Of a stretch of 64,000 bases of DNA, positions 21,036-30,853 are shown in pieces. This DNA is from Artemisia argyi. Its lineage: Eukaryota > Streptophyta > Magnoliopsida > Asterales > Asteraceae. The position numbers and the translations under genes are program-made. Where the stretch lies: the NCBI GenBank assembly GCA_030686995.1, contig CM060708.1:258572544-258636543 (forward strand), in the 5' to 3' direction. The notes under the pieces were generated by a model, which was given only the letters and a program-made list of their open reading frames with translations, had not been told where the DNA came from and did not search any database. Positions within the stretch are counted from its first letter, which is position 1; the number at the start of each line of letters is the position of its first letter.

Positions 21036-22638
21036 TGATACGTGGGATTCGCACCAAGATTTACCTCTTGAGGGATCTCAAGAAGCTTACAACCCCCACT
21101 AGGCAGCGTACTTGATCGTTGTAGTATAGTATAGTGACAAGTACCGGGGGATTGATCGTTCAACTCAGGAATAGTGTCGTTAGGATTGAAATTAATCTAA
21201 CTAGGTCTAAAGGTGAAGGATGATTCTTTTTGTATTTTTATATTTTATGAAAAGCAAGTAAAAATCTCGGGTATTGGAAGGAGGGGCGGAATTAGTTGCT
21301 AATCAACTAACCCAAAAGCTACTAATCAAACTAATGTGCAAGAAAAATAAACTAAGGTTCTACAAGATAAGTGAAGCATGTCTACCTATGATATGTTACT
21401 CCTTGCTAGCTATCCAATTCTACCTATTGAATTGTCACACCTTGTTTTAATTGACGGGTTGTATTCCTTAATACTAGTCGTAGGGCCGTGTACAATATTA
21501 TTCCCTAACTCTATAGGATCCTACTTCACTCCTATGTCGAGCCGTTGGAAGCTCTTAACATGGGATCATTAGAATTCTCCTACACATTAAATACAACCAA
21601 AAATCATAGTACACCTCTGATCATGTTTCTTAAGACGTTCAAGCATGTTACCAATGGAAGTCTGCCAGTTTTCTTAAGCCTAACATCAAATACAATCAAC
21701 CAAACAAGAGACAATAGGAATCAAGAATTATAAGCTAAATCAACTAGACCTACCGAAGTGTCACATCCTAATTGATGAAGATAGACACAACATCAACAAG
21801 GAATCAATTATATACAAGTTTCACACAATCATAAGTAGACACAAGGTGAATTAGCAAAACATCATCAAAGAAGAGCAAGCAACAATGATAATGGAAAACA
21901 TAATTAAGATAGAATCAACAAACCAATACATGATGTTTATGGAGTGATTGAAACCCTCTAAGTTGCTGGAAAAACACCTACTTAAACCTAGGAATCGACC
22001 TTAGGGTTTAGGGCTTACAAAAAGTGAAGTTATGATGTTATATTTATAGGCTGATTTTCTGTCAGCCCGATCATGACAGCGTCAGACCAATCATGACGGC
22101 TTCATGACCAACTTTTCTTCACCAAATTGTAGATCTCTCCGTCCTCTTCGAGTGGGCTTTTGAATCACCTAAATCCGAGTTCGTATGCAAAAGTTATGAC
22201 CAAAACAATATCAGCTACTCCGCGCTGAAGTTGTGACAAGTTAACACGTGACGACCTACGTGATGCCTTCAGGAAGTCTTTTGGGCCATCATTCTCTAAT
22301 TTTACACGTGACGGCCTTGGGTGATGCTGTCAAGTCCCTAGTACAAAACTGTCTGGACCGTCACGGACTTTATCCACTTCCACCTCTTGTATCACTCTTG
22401 ACGCCGTCACATGAAGACTCTTGACGTCGTCAGGTACTGTTCCCAGAAAGGAAAATTAAGACTTTGCTGTTTTCTTCACTTTTATGCTCCAAAAACGTCC
22501 AAAATGCTTCCTTTTCCAGAATTCACTCCAAAAGTACCTAAAATGATAAAAGGAACGATTTAGGGCAATATTTGATCAAATAAATTCAAATCCGGGCTTA
22601 AATGACCCCCTAAAAACGGTTCATTTTTCTCCTCATCA
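21036..22638 (-). mobile_element. Solo LTR D of the TR-GAG family, 1603 bp
   Basis: In plus orientation it begins TGATACGTGG and ends CCTCATCA, the reverse of the family LTR. Perfect TSD GGAAG (21031-21035 and 22639-22643) interrupts the gag of C. It carries the tRNA-Asp-like stretch at 21115-21143, a distinct version of the hairpin (21064-21085), and the motif array at 22070-22440. This is a second solo LTR of the same family within the window. Confidence 0.93.
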
Positions 22639-22643
22639 GGAAG

Positions 22644-24309
22644 AATCATGGGAACTCATAGAAGATCTTGCTCTCTATGATAACGAAAGTTGGAATGATC
22701 CCCGTGATTTGAACAAAACGGTCAAGGCAATATCTTTGCCTTCGAACAATTCTAGCACTCCCGATCGTAGGATCATGGAACTTGAAGACCAAGTCAAGTT
22801 TCTCATGAAATCTTACGAAGCTCCTAAGCCTTCAAGCCAACTGAACAAAATCACTTCTTCATGCGAATTATGTAGTGGTCCCCATGACACTCGTGATTGT
22901 GTGGAACTCCCCAAAACAGCTTTTGCGGACTACGCGTCCTCACGTACCGACGAAGCGGGAGATAAGTGGTACACTTTCAAACCCGAGCCAAACCCTTACG
23001 GTGATTCCTACAACCCTTCTTGGAAAAATCACCCAAACCTTAGGTGGAAGCAAAACCAAAACAATTCCTCCAATCCGCCTAATCGCTACCAACCAAACGG
23101 TACACCCTCCAACCGTACTTTCAACAACAATCCTTCTAACAACTATGGTGGTACCAACAATCTTGAAGGATTGATGTCCACGTTTATGGCATCTCAAGAA
23201 GCTCGCATATCTAAGTTTGAAGCCGATTTCAAACAAAAGCAAAGCGAGATGACCAATCAAATCGACACATTGTTGAAAGTTCTCAATGACCGAGAAATGG
23301 GAGCACTCCCAAGCGACACGGTCAAGAACCCAAAACTAAACATTAATTCCATATCATCAGTTTCGTCACCCACTTCTTGTCCGCAATACTACTCGGTTAA
23401 ATCAATGAGCACGTGTTTCAAGCAAAACCAAATTCTTCAAAAGGACCAATCAAATGAAACACCCGATATCAAACCGGTCAAAAGTATAGTTGAAATACCT
23501 CCTACACAAGACCTTGACGATGAATTCAAGGAGCTTCACCTTGAACGTCCCTTCATTGATGTCTTAGCCCGTGCTTCCTACTATAATGCCCTCCTAGAAA
23601 AATATGAGAAATTTAAACTAGGTAAAAATGGGACCGCCTTCGTTCAAAACAAGTTGCCTAAAAAGCTTGATGATCAGGGTATATTTGTTTTGCCTTGTAA
23701 GATAGGAAGATCCGAAGCCTTCGACACATTATTAGTAGGAAGAGGATTTTTAGCAACCGCTAGCGCCATGATAGATTGTAAGGAGTCTAAGATAGCGGTA
23801 GGTGAGGGCGATACTTGGTCGGTATATGATGTCAAGAAACATAGCTATGATTGTGAGGATGAACCAACACCACATTGGGTAGAGATTAATAGGAGACCAT
23901 CTAGATATGGACCTTGGATAGAAAGAAATTTATAGGACCCCAATGCCCATTCTATCTAGAAAAAGATTTCATCGATAAGACACATTCGGTGGAACAACTT
24001 ATAGCTAGAGATGAAGAGTTAGACCCTTTTGAGGACCCCCTAGTCTTTAGAAAAATGATTGAGTTCTTGAGCATAATGCCTATTAATATAGAGATGAACA
24101 AATGGAAAAGAGAGGGGGATAAGTGTAAATGGAGGTGAGACAAGCCACCTAAGGAAGGTGATGGATCATGGCATATGAAGATGATTTTGTATGATCCGGA
24201 TGGAGAAAAGTTTGAAAGGTCATACCGCACTAAGAAAACCGATAGGAAGTTGAAACCTAAGTTTGACCCCAAAGATGTCCTCAATGAGGAACTCACCCAG
24301 GTCACGTAG
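22644..24309 (+). pseudogene. Element C gag (second part) and protease-like region, broken
   Basis: Continues gag after LTR D: NKTVKAISLPSNN, an RRIMELEDQVKFLMKSY helix, a Cys/His motif CELCSGPHDTRDC, and an NPSWKNHPN...-rich region. The protease-like part starts with FVLPCKIGRSEAFDT but jumps straight to LLVGRGFLATASAMIDC; element F has about 70 residues between, including the DLGSSLNLIPL active-site-like segment. So the protease core is deleted. A one-base deletion near 23931 ends the frame at 23935, and a TGG-to-TGA change follows near 24138. Coding similarity ends at the TAG at 24307-24309. Confidence 0.88.
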
Positions 24310-26423
24310 TAACCCATGACCTTGAGTCTAGCTACAAGACTCGTAAATAAAGAAAAGCGCTTCTTGGGAGGCAACCCATGCTTTGTGTGATTTTTATTTT
24401 TATTTTATTTGATTGTTATTTGTTTCCATATGCATGCTTTATTTTTATTGTTGGTAGATCATGTTTCAAAACTAAAATGGTGAAAATACCTTATTTTGTC
24501 GTTTGGCTTAGTCTTAACTTCATCCAAAGGTATTTCGCAAAAGATAAGTGTAAGGGGAAACCCAAATATGTTTTTAAGAAACAAAATTGATCATGATTCT
24601 CCACAATATTAAATGAACATGTATATTCATATTTGTTAGAGTAAAATGCTTGTATCGAGTCATAATGATGTTTTGCAGGATTTTTCAGGAAGTAGGACAA
24701 AGTTTTTCCAAGAATTTTCCGGAAACTTAACGTAAGAATTTCTGCAGGTCACTTCTGACGGCGTCAGGAAGAAACTCCTGACGGTGTCACGTGTAAAAAT
24801 CTGGAAATTTTGCTAGTTTTGTTTTTCTAACAGAGTCTTAAAGTTTTTATTAAATCTTTAGTTTTATAAACTCCAGGAAATCTGCAAACATTCATTCCAC
24901 AAGCATTATATCTTACTTTGCTTTCTAGGATTTATTAGTATATATAGATTGCCTCTGATTTTACGCGAGGTTGCCTTGTTTGTTTTCTCAGGTTTAACAG
25001 GTTATGTATGACAAGAAGATGATTTATATTTCTAGAAGGGAAGCTTTGATTGTTCATTTTCTTGGATGAAGATCTAACCTTGTTACCATACTATCCATAC
25101 CGAGCGAATCAGGGGAGTATTTCATTTCATTCTTTTACCTGTTTTACTTTTACATTCTTTAATTGAACATTGGGGACAATGTTCATCCTAAGTGTAAGGG
25201 GAGGGTAAAATGATGATACCTCATAAGATACACTTTTTCTTGAGTTTGTTTGTTTGATGGTAGGTGTGTAATAAAGCTAAGAGAAATACTTGTTAGTGTA
25301 ATTTTAGCGCCAAATTTAAAATTTTTTACAACATTTAGGAGTGAAACTTTAGCCTTAGCAAGCGTCTCATGGATAGGAGTTGTATGACTAGCACAAACCG
25401 TACTATTCAGAAAAATTTTTCACCCAAATATGTGAGGTTCGCCTTTAGATTTGATAGGAAAAGCATTTACTATTAGTGCTTATGAGTGTATCGGTAGCAT
25501 TTAGATTCTAGAACTTGCGTTAGTGATGCATCCCGAGACCGCTAGTGAGACTACATTCGTGTAGTAGGATTTACTACATGATAAGAGGCATTAGGATCAC
25601 CCTTGTGTTAAACCCGTATCATAATTACTTGACCATTTAAGTCATATTACTTGGCTAGTTAAGTCAATTAATTTTTCCCACACTCTTAACGTTGTACTCA
25701 TTTTTAGTACACGAAACCCCTAGTACACCCCTCTAAGTCTATCTTTTCGTTTCTAACTTTAAGCATCTTACTTAAAGAAAGAATTTGTTACACCCCACTT
25801 AAATGTACAACCAAATCGCCTTAGCCTTCCGTGCATGCACTCATCTTTAGTGCATTATTGTTATTTGTTTAAACCCTTAGTTAATTATCTAATTGATTAC
25901 ATGGTTGCTAAGTCGAGTCATATCTTTGTACATATTGTTTTGGGACTCATGGGACTCATGGGTAAAGTACTAATCTTATGGAGTAATGGGGAAGAACATC
26001 ATTTATTACCTCCATATGTACGTTAATATTAAAAGTACTCCAAGTGTTTTGATTATCTTAATTCGAGTCATTAGATTAGTTTATTGTAAAGTATGTAAAA
26101 ATTCAAGTGTAAGGGGAATTTTCATTCCCTATGATGTATTATTCTGGATGGTAGGGTAAGAGTGTATGAAGAAAAAAAAATCGAAAAGATCGAAAAAATT
26201 AAGAAAAAAGAAAAAAAAATGGAAAAAGAAAAAGAGAAAAACATACGGACTACCATCCTGTTTCATTCTATGTTTATATTATGTTTTTGTTATTTTTCAT
26301 TTATTAGCTTAAGTCGAGTCGAGTCTTGGATTAGCAATGCCATATTGTACATGTAATTAACCAAGATGATTAACTCGCCACCAGTAAAGATTGCCTTTAT
26401 CCAACAAAACCGTGTATTCCATA
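24310..26423 (+). mobile_element. Element C 3' noncoding internal region
   Basis: No gene, although it is shared with F and H. It holds GGGAGGCAACCC (24368-24379), three internal copies of an AAGTGTAAGGGG purine tract (24546, 25190, 26105), a hairpin of TGACG/CGTCA palindromes (24756-24789) and an A-rich tract (26166-26240). At 26424-26428 the target TCCCT precedes element E. The region resumes at 44911. Confidence 0.8.
24756..24789 (+). other. Hairpin of paired TGACG/CGTCA palindromes (element C copy)
   Basis: Arms TGACGGCGTCAGGA (24756-24769) and TCCTGACGGTGTCA (24776-24789) around a 6-nt loop, pairing at 12 of 14 positions. The same site in F (32856-32889) and H (58243-58276) has different arm sequences that still pair. 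Confidence 0.7.
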
Positions 26424-26428
26424 TCCCT

Positions 26429-26921
26429 TGTTGATACAAAAGTTGGGCTTACCTTGTTTCGATTCTTTCTCTCGTACCAATTAGAACTTTAGTGCTTGTG
26501 AAATGCGCACTAAGAAAGCAAACAACACCGTTAGGCTTATCGTGGGATTGTCTCCCACGATTAGACTCCGGCGTGAGAGTAAGTAATCGGTTTAGAGTTT
26601 AGTTGAAGAGTTAGGGATTGTGTAAATCGTACCTTTAATGAGAATATATGATTCTATATATAGGGCGCAGAAACCGTGTAGGTATCTTGCTCCTTACTCT
26701 TCGCACTCATGGTACTTATCCGAGGTAAGGATATCTATTCCGTAAATAGAAGATCCTTATCCTTTAATCATGCATTTTGATTGGGCTTTGGACTTCGTGA
26801 ACCCAAGCCGTTGGTATTAATGGCCCGAGTCACTTGTCATGATAGCCCACTCGTGGTGGGTTTGGGCTTAGTAATGTCTATAATTTGGGCTCGTGGCCCA
26901 ACTATAGGCTATACGTCATCA
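26429..26921 (-). repeat. 3' LTR of element E
   Basis: Sense strand is minus: starts TGATGACGTATAG at 26921 and ends TATCAACA at 26429. It matches 44411-44905 with about ten differences. A TATA-like ATTCTATATATAG occurs near 26650. Confidence 0.92.
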
Positions 26922-26935
26922 TGTCCCCCCAGTCT
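26922..26935 (-). other. Polypurine tract of element E
   Basis: AGACTGGGGGGACA on the minus strand, immediately before the 3' LTR start (TGATGACG). It fixes the element's orientation as minus. Confidence 0.8.
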
Positions 26936-27088
26936 AGTGTGAGCGGTGCGTGGCAGCGGATACTAGACTAATGAACTTAGCGGCAAGCGTGGCGGGAAGA
27001 AATTGAATACTTCCCGCCCAAAAGGTAGGAACAATGTATCAAGTCTTAAAATATCCTAAAGGATGCTTCGAAAAACGTGGAGGTTATC

Positions 27089-27205
27089 CACGTGTGCCTC
27101 GATAGAAGGGGAAAAGTGCTTGTACCTTCCACTTCCCAGCCACACGTTTGTGAGTGGGATCCACGTGGCATCCCATTTAGGGTTACTTGGCTTCTTATAT
27201 AAATA
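27089..27205 (+). promoter_or_regulatory. Promoter of the antisense gene in element E
   Basis: TATATAAATA at 27196-27205 lies about 150 bp before the ATG at 27350. Two perfect G-boxes, CACGTG, sit upstream at 27089-27094 and 27162-27167. G-boxes bind bZIP and bHLH factors in plants. The arrangement is a complete small promoter on the strand opposite to the element's genomic RNA. Confidence 0.6.
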
Positions 27206-27349
27206 ACCGCCCCCTTTCACTGTGTTTCACACAGTTAAACGTATTTTTCACCATTTGCACAATTCTAAAAGCTTCTCTTTCTTTCAATCTTTCGTTATAC
27301 TAGGTAACTGCGCGTGTGCAATTAAGTGGATTTTGTTTATAGTTGAAAG

Positions 27350-28034
27350 ATGGTTGCTCAATTACATGAGTTCCGTTCCAGGTTGGATGAGGATGACGTA
27401 CGTCAGTTTTCTTCTGACTTCTTCATTCCTCTCGACGTCCATCCTGAAGCACCGGACGTGAATGCATGTATTTCTGATTTCCCCGTTGGGGAAATCGGTT
27501 TGTATACACGCTTTTTTGATTACGCGAATTATCGCGTACCCATTTCTGTCTTTTTGAGCAACGTGCTCAATCATTACCAACTCCATATCTCACAGCTACA
27601 CTGTATAGGTGCGGCTAAGATATCAAATTTTGAGATTAATTGTCGGTTATTGGCTATTAATCCGACAGTGGACCTATTTCGTGTGTTTTACCACACAACG
27701 TGGTCGCATGGATGGGTTTCTTTTGCCAAACGCGCAGGGCGCCTCCAATGCTATGAGGAGAAGGTAGATTCCTTACGGCATTGGAGAGAGTACTTCTTTT
27801 GGGTAGATGATGTTGTGTTTCCGTCGCGCTTTGAGTTCTATACTCAAAGGTCGTTGCCGAGGGATGAGCGTCCTATCCCTGGTTCTTACAGTGCCGTGGA
27901 TGCGGACATAATTGATGCTAACCGCATTCCCATTAACTCCTATCCTGAGGAGTTCTTGGTGCATATGGGGCTGAGCCGTAATTATTTTGATGGTGCGGAC
28001 GAGGTTCCAACCTTCATCGATGAGAACAGCCAGG
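27350..28034 (+). pseudogene. Antisense gene of element E, exon 1: 'gypsy-type transposase' domain
   Basis: From ATG 27350 the protein has the block known as the putative gypsy-type transposon domain (I place it in PF04195): PISVFLSNVLNHYQLHISQLH, then FEINCRLLAINPTVDLFRVFY, WVSFAKR and HWREYFFWVDD. The real function is unknown; the domain name is historical. A donor GTGGGT at 28035 with the acceptor at 28138 keeps the frame into exon 2. A canonical GTAAGT at 28068 is the alternative but would need a frame correction. Without splicing the frame stops at 28066. The gene is wrecked downstream (stops, frameshift, element F). Confidence 0.75.
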
Positions 28035-28138
28035 GTGGGTGCTCATCCTTTTACTGCCTCTATTAATGTAAGTATTTTTCTTTTTATCCCTTGAATAACT
28101 AACTTTGTTCGTTGTTATTTGTCTCTTGTCTGTCGCAG

Positions 28139-28553
28139 AAATGGATTTGTTCGCCGTCGTGAAGTTGAAAGAACCCAAGCGCGTGACGGTGGGGGTGCGT
28201 CCCCTGAGGGATGGTGAGCAGCCCATTTTGCAGGCCACGGCGGGGCACCTGACTGCGTTTGCTGCTGTTGAGCGTCCAGATTCTCCCCCTGCAGCTGTGC
28301 TTGTCGCGCCAGTGCAGGTTGTCCCTCCTACTGAGGAGAGGTCTCCCGTGGAGGAAGAGACGCATGTGGAGGAGTCCAACAGTGTGGAGATTGTGGAGGT
28401 TCGGAGGGAGAAGCGCAAGGAAGCGTCTTCTGGTGGTTATGTTGGTATCTCCAAAAGGAGGCGCCGCCTGATTGGCGAGGATGAGTCAGATGCGCCTGAT
28501 GAGATGTCGGCCACTAGTGCGCAGAAGAACCAGGACATATCTCCACCACTTGT
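28139..28553 (+). pseudogene. Antisense gene of element E, exon 2
   Basis: Starts after acceptor TGTCGCAG with MDLFAVVKLKEPKRVTVGVRP, followed by a proline/glutamate-rich stretch and a basic KRRRR patch that could be a nuclear signal (SKRRRRLIGEDES). It ends at donor GTAAGT (28554). Splicing to the acceptor ATAG at 28625 keeps the frame. Confidence 0.65.
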
Positions 28554-28625
28554 GTAAGTGTTTATGTTTGTAACTTTCTTTATTTGGCGTATTCGCGTAT
28601 TGATTGCATCTTCTTTGTTTCATAG

Positions 28626-29452
28626 GGACCATACTGAAGGGGGCGATGCGGCGTTGCAGATGTGGCGGAGCCTTCGAAGGCTGCAGCGCAGATGTCTGCA
28701 CAGGAGTTGGTAGAGTAGCTTGCAGATGTTGCTGCTCGTCAGGCTGAGTTGGTCACTCAGCTGAAGGCGCGAACTGTTGTTGAGGGAGGTAGCCTCGCTC
28801 AGAGAGATGAGTAGATTGCGCAGCTCAAAGCGCAGTTGGCTGAGGCTCAGGCGGAGGTGTTGGCTGCCGATGAGCGCGCTAGGAAAGCGACTGAGGAGAA
28901 GCTTGTGGTTATGGCGGAGCTGCAGCATGAACGTGGGGAAGCGCAGCAATATAAGGCTGACCTCACCTGGTGGGTAAAATACCTGGAGGAGAAGAAGAGT
29001 GAGCTCTGCGGCCAGCTTGCTGAGTTTGGCAAGAAAGTAGAAGACTCTGTGGAGGCGCAGGAAGAGAAGCTGGGCAGACTGAGCATAGAGTATGATGAGG
29101 AGTTGTATCCTCATCTTATGTCTACTATTGCGGAGCGCAGGTACTTGTTGTGCATTCTTCTTAAAATTTTGTATATTGTTTGTTTTTCTAATGCGTTGTT
29201 GTTGTTTTCGCAGGTGGTTGATCAGCCATGGTTTGCGCCTGGCTGCCATGAGCACATTGGAGTCCTCAGAGGTTGTGGGTGCCTTTGGGAAGGTTGTTGA
29301 GTGCGCCGTTGCTCGTGGCAAGACACAGGCTGTAGAAGAGTTGGTTGAGTGCGCCGTTGCTGATGCCTACGATGAGCTGGTGCAGGCGATGGAAAGGATG
29401 AGGCTCTGTGAGCTCCCGCACATTGCGCAGCTGGAGCATGACCAAGACTATC
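28626..29452 (+). pseudogene. Antisense gene of element E, exons 3-4 (coiled coil), with stops
   Basis: Exon 3 (28626-29140) encodes a long heptad-like coiled coil rich in A, E, Q and L (LADVAARQAELVTQLKA, LAEAQAEVLAADERARKA). In that frame two TAG stops occur, at 28716 and 28812, both explained as CAG-to-TAG, and a frameshift lies near 28660. The intron at 29141-29213 is GT-AG. Exon 4 continues RWLISHGLRLAAM... and a repeated VECAVA motif, and is cut at 29452 by element F after target CTATC. Confidence 0.65.
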
Positions 29453-30853
29453 TGATACGTGGGAATCGCACCAGGCTTTACCTCTCAAGGGATCTTGAGA
29501 AGCTTACAACCCCCACCAGGCAGTGTACCTGATCGTTGTAGTATAGTATAGTGACAAGTACCGGGGGATTGATCGTTCAGCTTAGGAATAGTGTCGCTAG
29601 GATTAGAAAACCTAAATACTAGTTCTAAAGGTGAGGGATGATTATTTTTGTATTTTATATTTTTTAGAAAGCAAGTAAAAATCTCGGGTTTGAAGGATTT
29701 GGGCGGAATTAGTTGCTAATCAACTAACCCAATACTAAAGATGCAATCAAAATAAAATACTAGAAATGAAAATAAGCGAAATTATACTAAAATTGTGAGC
29801 AATAAGTGGAGAAAATGTGTTTACTTAGATTTCACTACTCCCTAGACATCTTTTACACGTTAATTACTTGTTATAATTGCATGGATGACGGATCGTATTC
29901 CTTAATACCATTCATGGGGTGGCATACTTAACTCCCCAATTCTATGAGCTCTTATCTCCTCCTATACCATGCCCAGCACAACCATAGGGATTATAAACAG
30001 TGGCTCATGCATTAAATACAACCAATAAAGACCTAGTGCGCGTCGGTTCATGTTTCTTAAGACGTTTAAGCATGTTACCAATTGGAGATCTGCAAGTTTT
30101 CTTAAGCCTAACATATAAATCATTCATCCAAGACAAGTATAAACAAGTAATCAACACATAATTAACATCTAGGTTTCATTAGATCCAAGCAAACACAAGA
30201 TAGATCTAGCCTAGCATGATGGAATTAAGACAAGAACAAGATATAAACAACCAACACATAGACATATTGATTGAATTAAAAGAACACTTATCTCAATTAC
30301 ACATGAAAGGTATCAAGGGCTTAGAACCCTTGAAAAACCTGTAAAATTCGCACCAAGTTCGTACTTAGGGTTTCTCCAAAACTTCTCTCTTTTTAATGTG
30401 AAAATTAGAAATATATAGGAAAAGGGGTCTGACGGCGTCAAGAATAAACTTGTGACGCCGTCACCTCGCCGCCAAAACTCTTCTCGGACTGCCTTGATCT
30501 ACATTTGACGCCGTCATGTGATAATCATTTCCAGGCCGTCATGACTTTTACTCTTGACGCCCTACTTCGTGACGCCGTCAAATCTGTACTGGATCGTCAT
30601 GGAATTTTGCTCTTGACGCCGTCAGGAAGTTACTCTTGACGCCGTCACCTACTGTTCTCAGCATAGAAAATTAAGACTTTGGCGTTTTCTTCACTTTTAT
30701 GCTCCAAAAACGTCCGAATTGCTTCCTTTTCCAGATTTCACTCCCAAAGTACCTAAAATCACAAAAGGAACGATTTAGGGCAATATTTGATCAAATAAAT
30801 TCAATTCCGGGCTTAAATGACCCCCTAAAAGTGGATCATTTTTCGCCTCATCA
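29453..30853 (-). repeat. 3' LTR of element F (1401 bp)
   Basis: In plus orientation it starts TGATACGTGG and ends CCTCATCA. It holds the U5 hairpin (29481-29502), the tRNA-Asp-like stretch (29532-29560) and a dense U3 array of TGACG(C/G)CGTCA (30428-30650). The TATA is partly lost here (a 3-bp deletion relative to the 5' LTR near 30415). Confidence 0.93.

Noticed and set aside
28620..29321. Long minus-strand reading frame of 233 codons
   Set aside because: It is the shadow of the coiled-coil exons of the antisense gene; leucine/arginine-rich composition mirrors the other strand, and no family motif is present.
29532..29575. A tRNA gene (tRNA-Asp-like GTTGTAGTATAGT... CCGGGGGATTGATCG)
   Set aside because: Only the 5' part matches tRNA-Asp; there is no anticodon arm, T arm or acceptor partner, and it sits at a fixed place in LTRs.
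30428..30650. CRISPR-like array of GACGCCGTCA repeats
   Set aside because: Repeats are 10-11 bp palindromes at irregular spacing in both orientations within a plant LTR; no cas genes and a eukaryotic genome.
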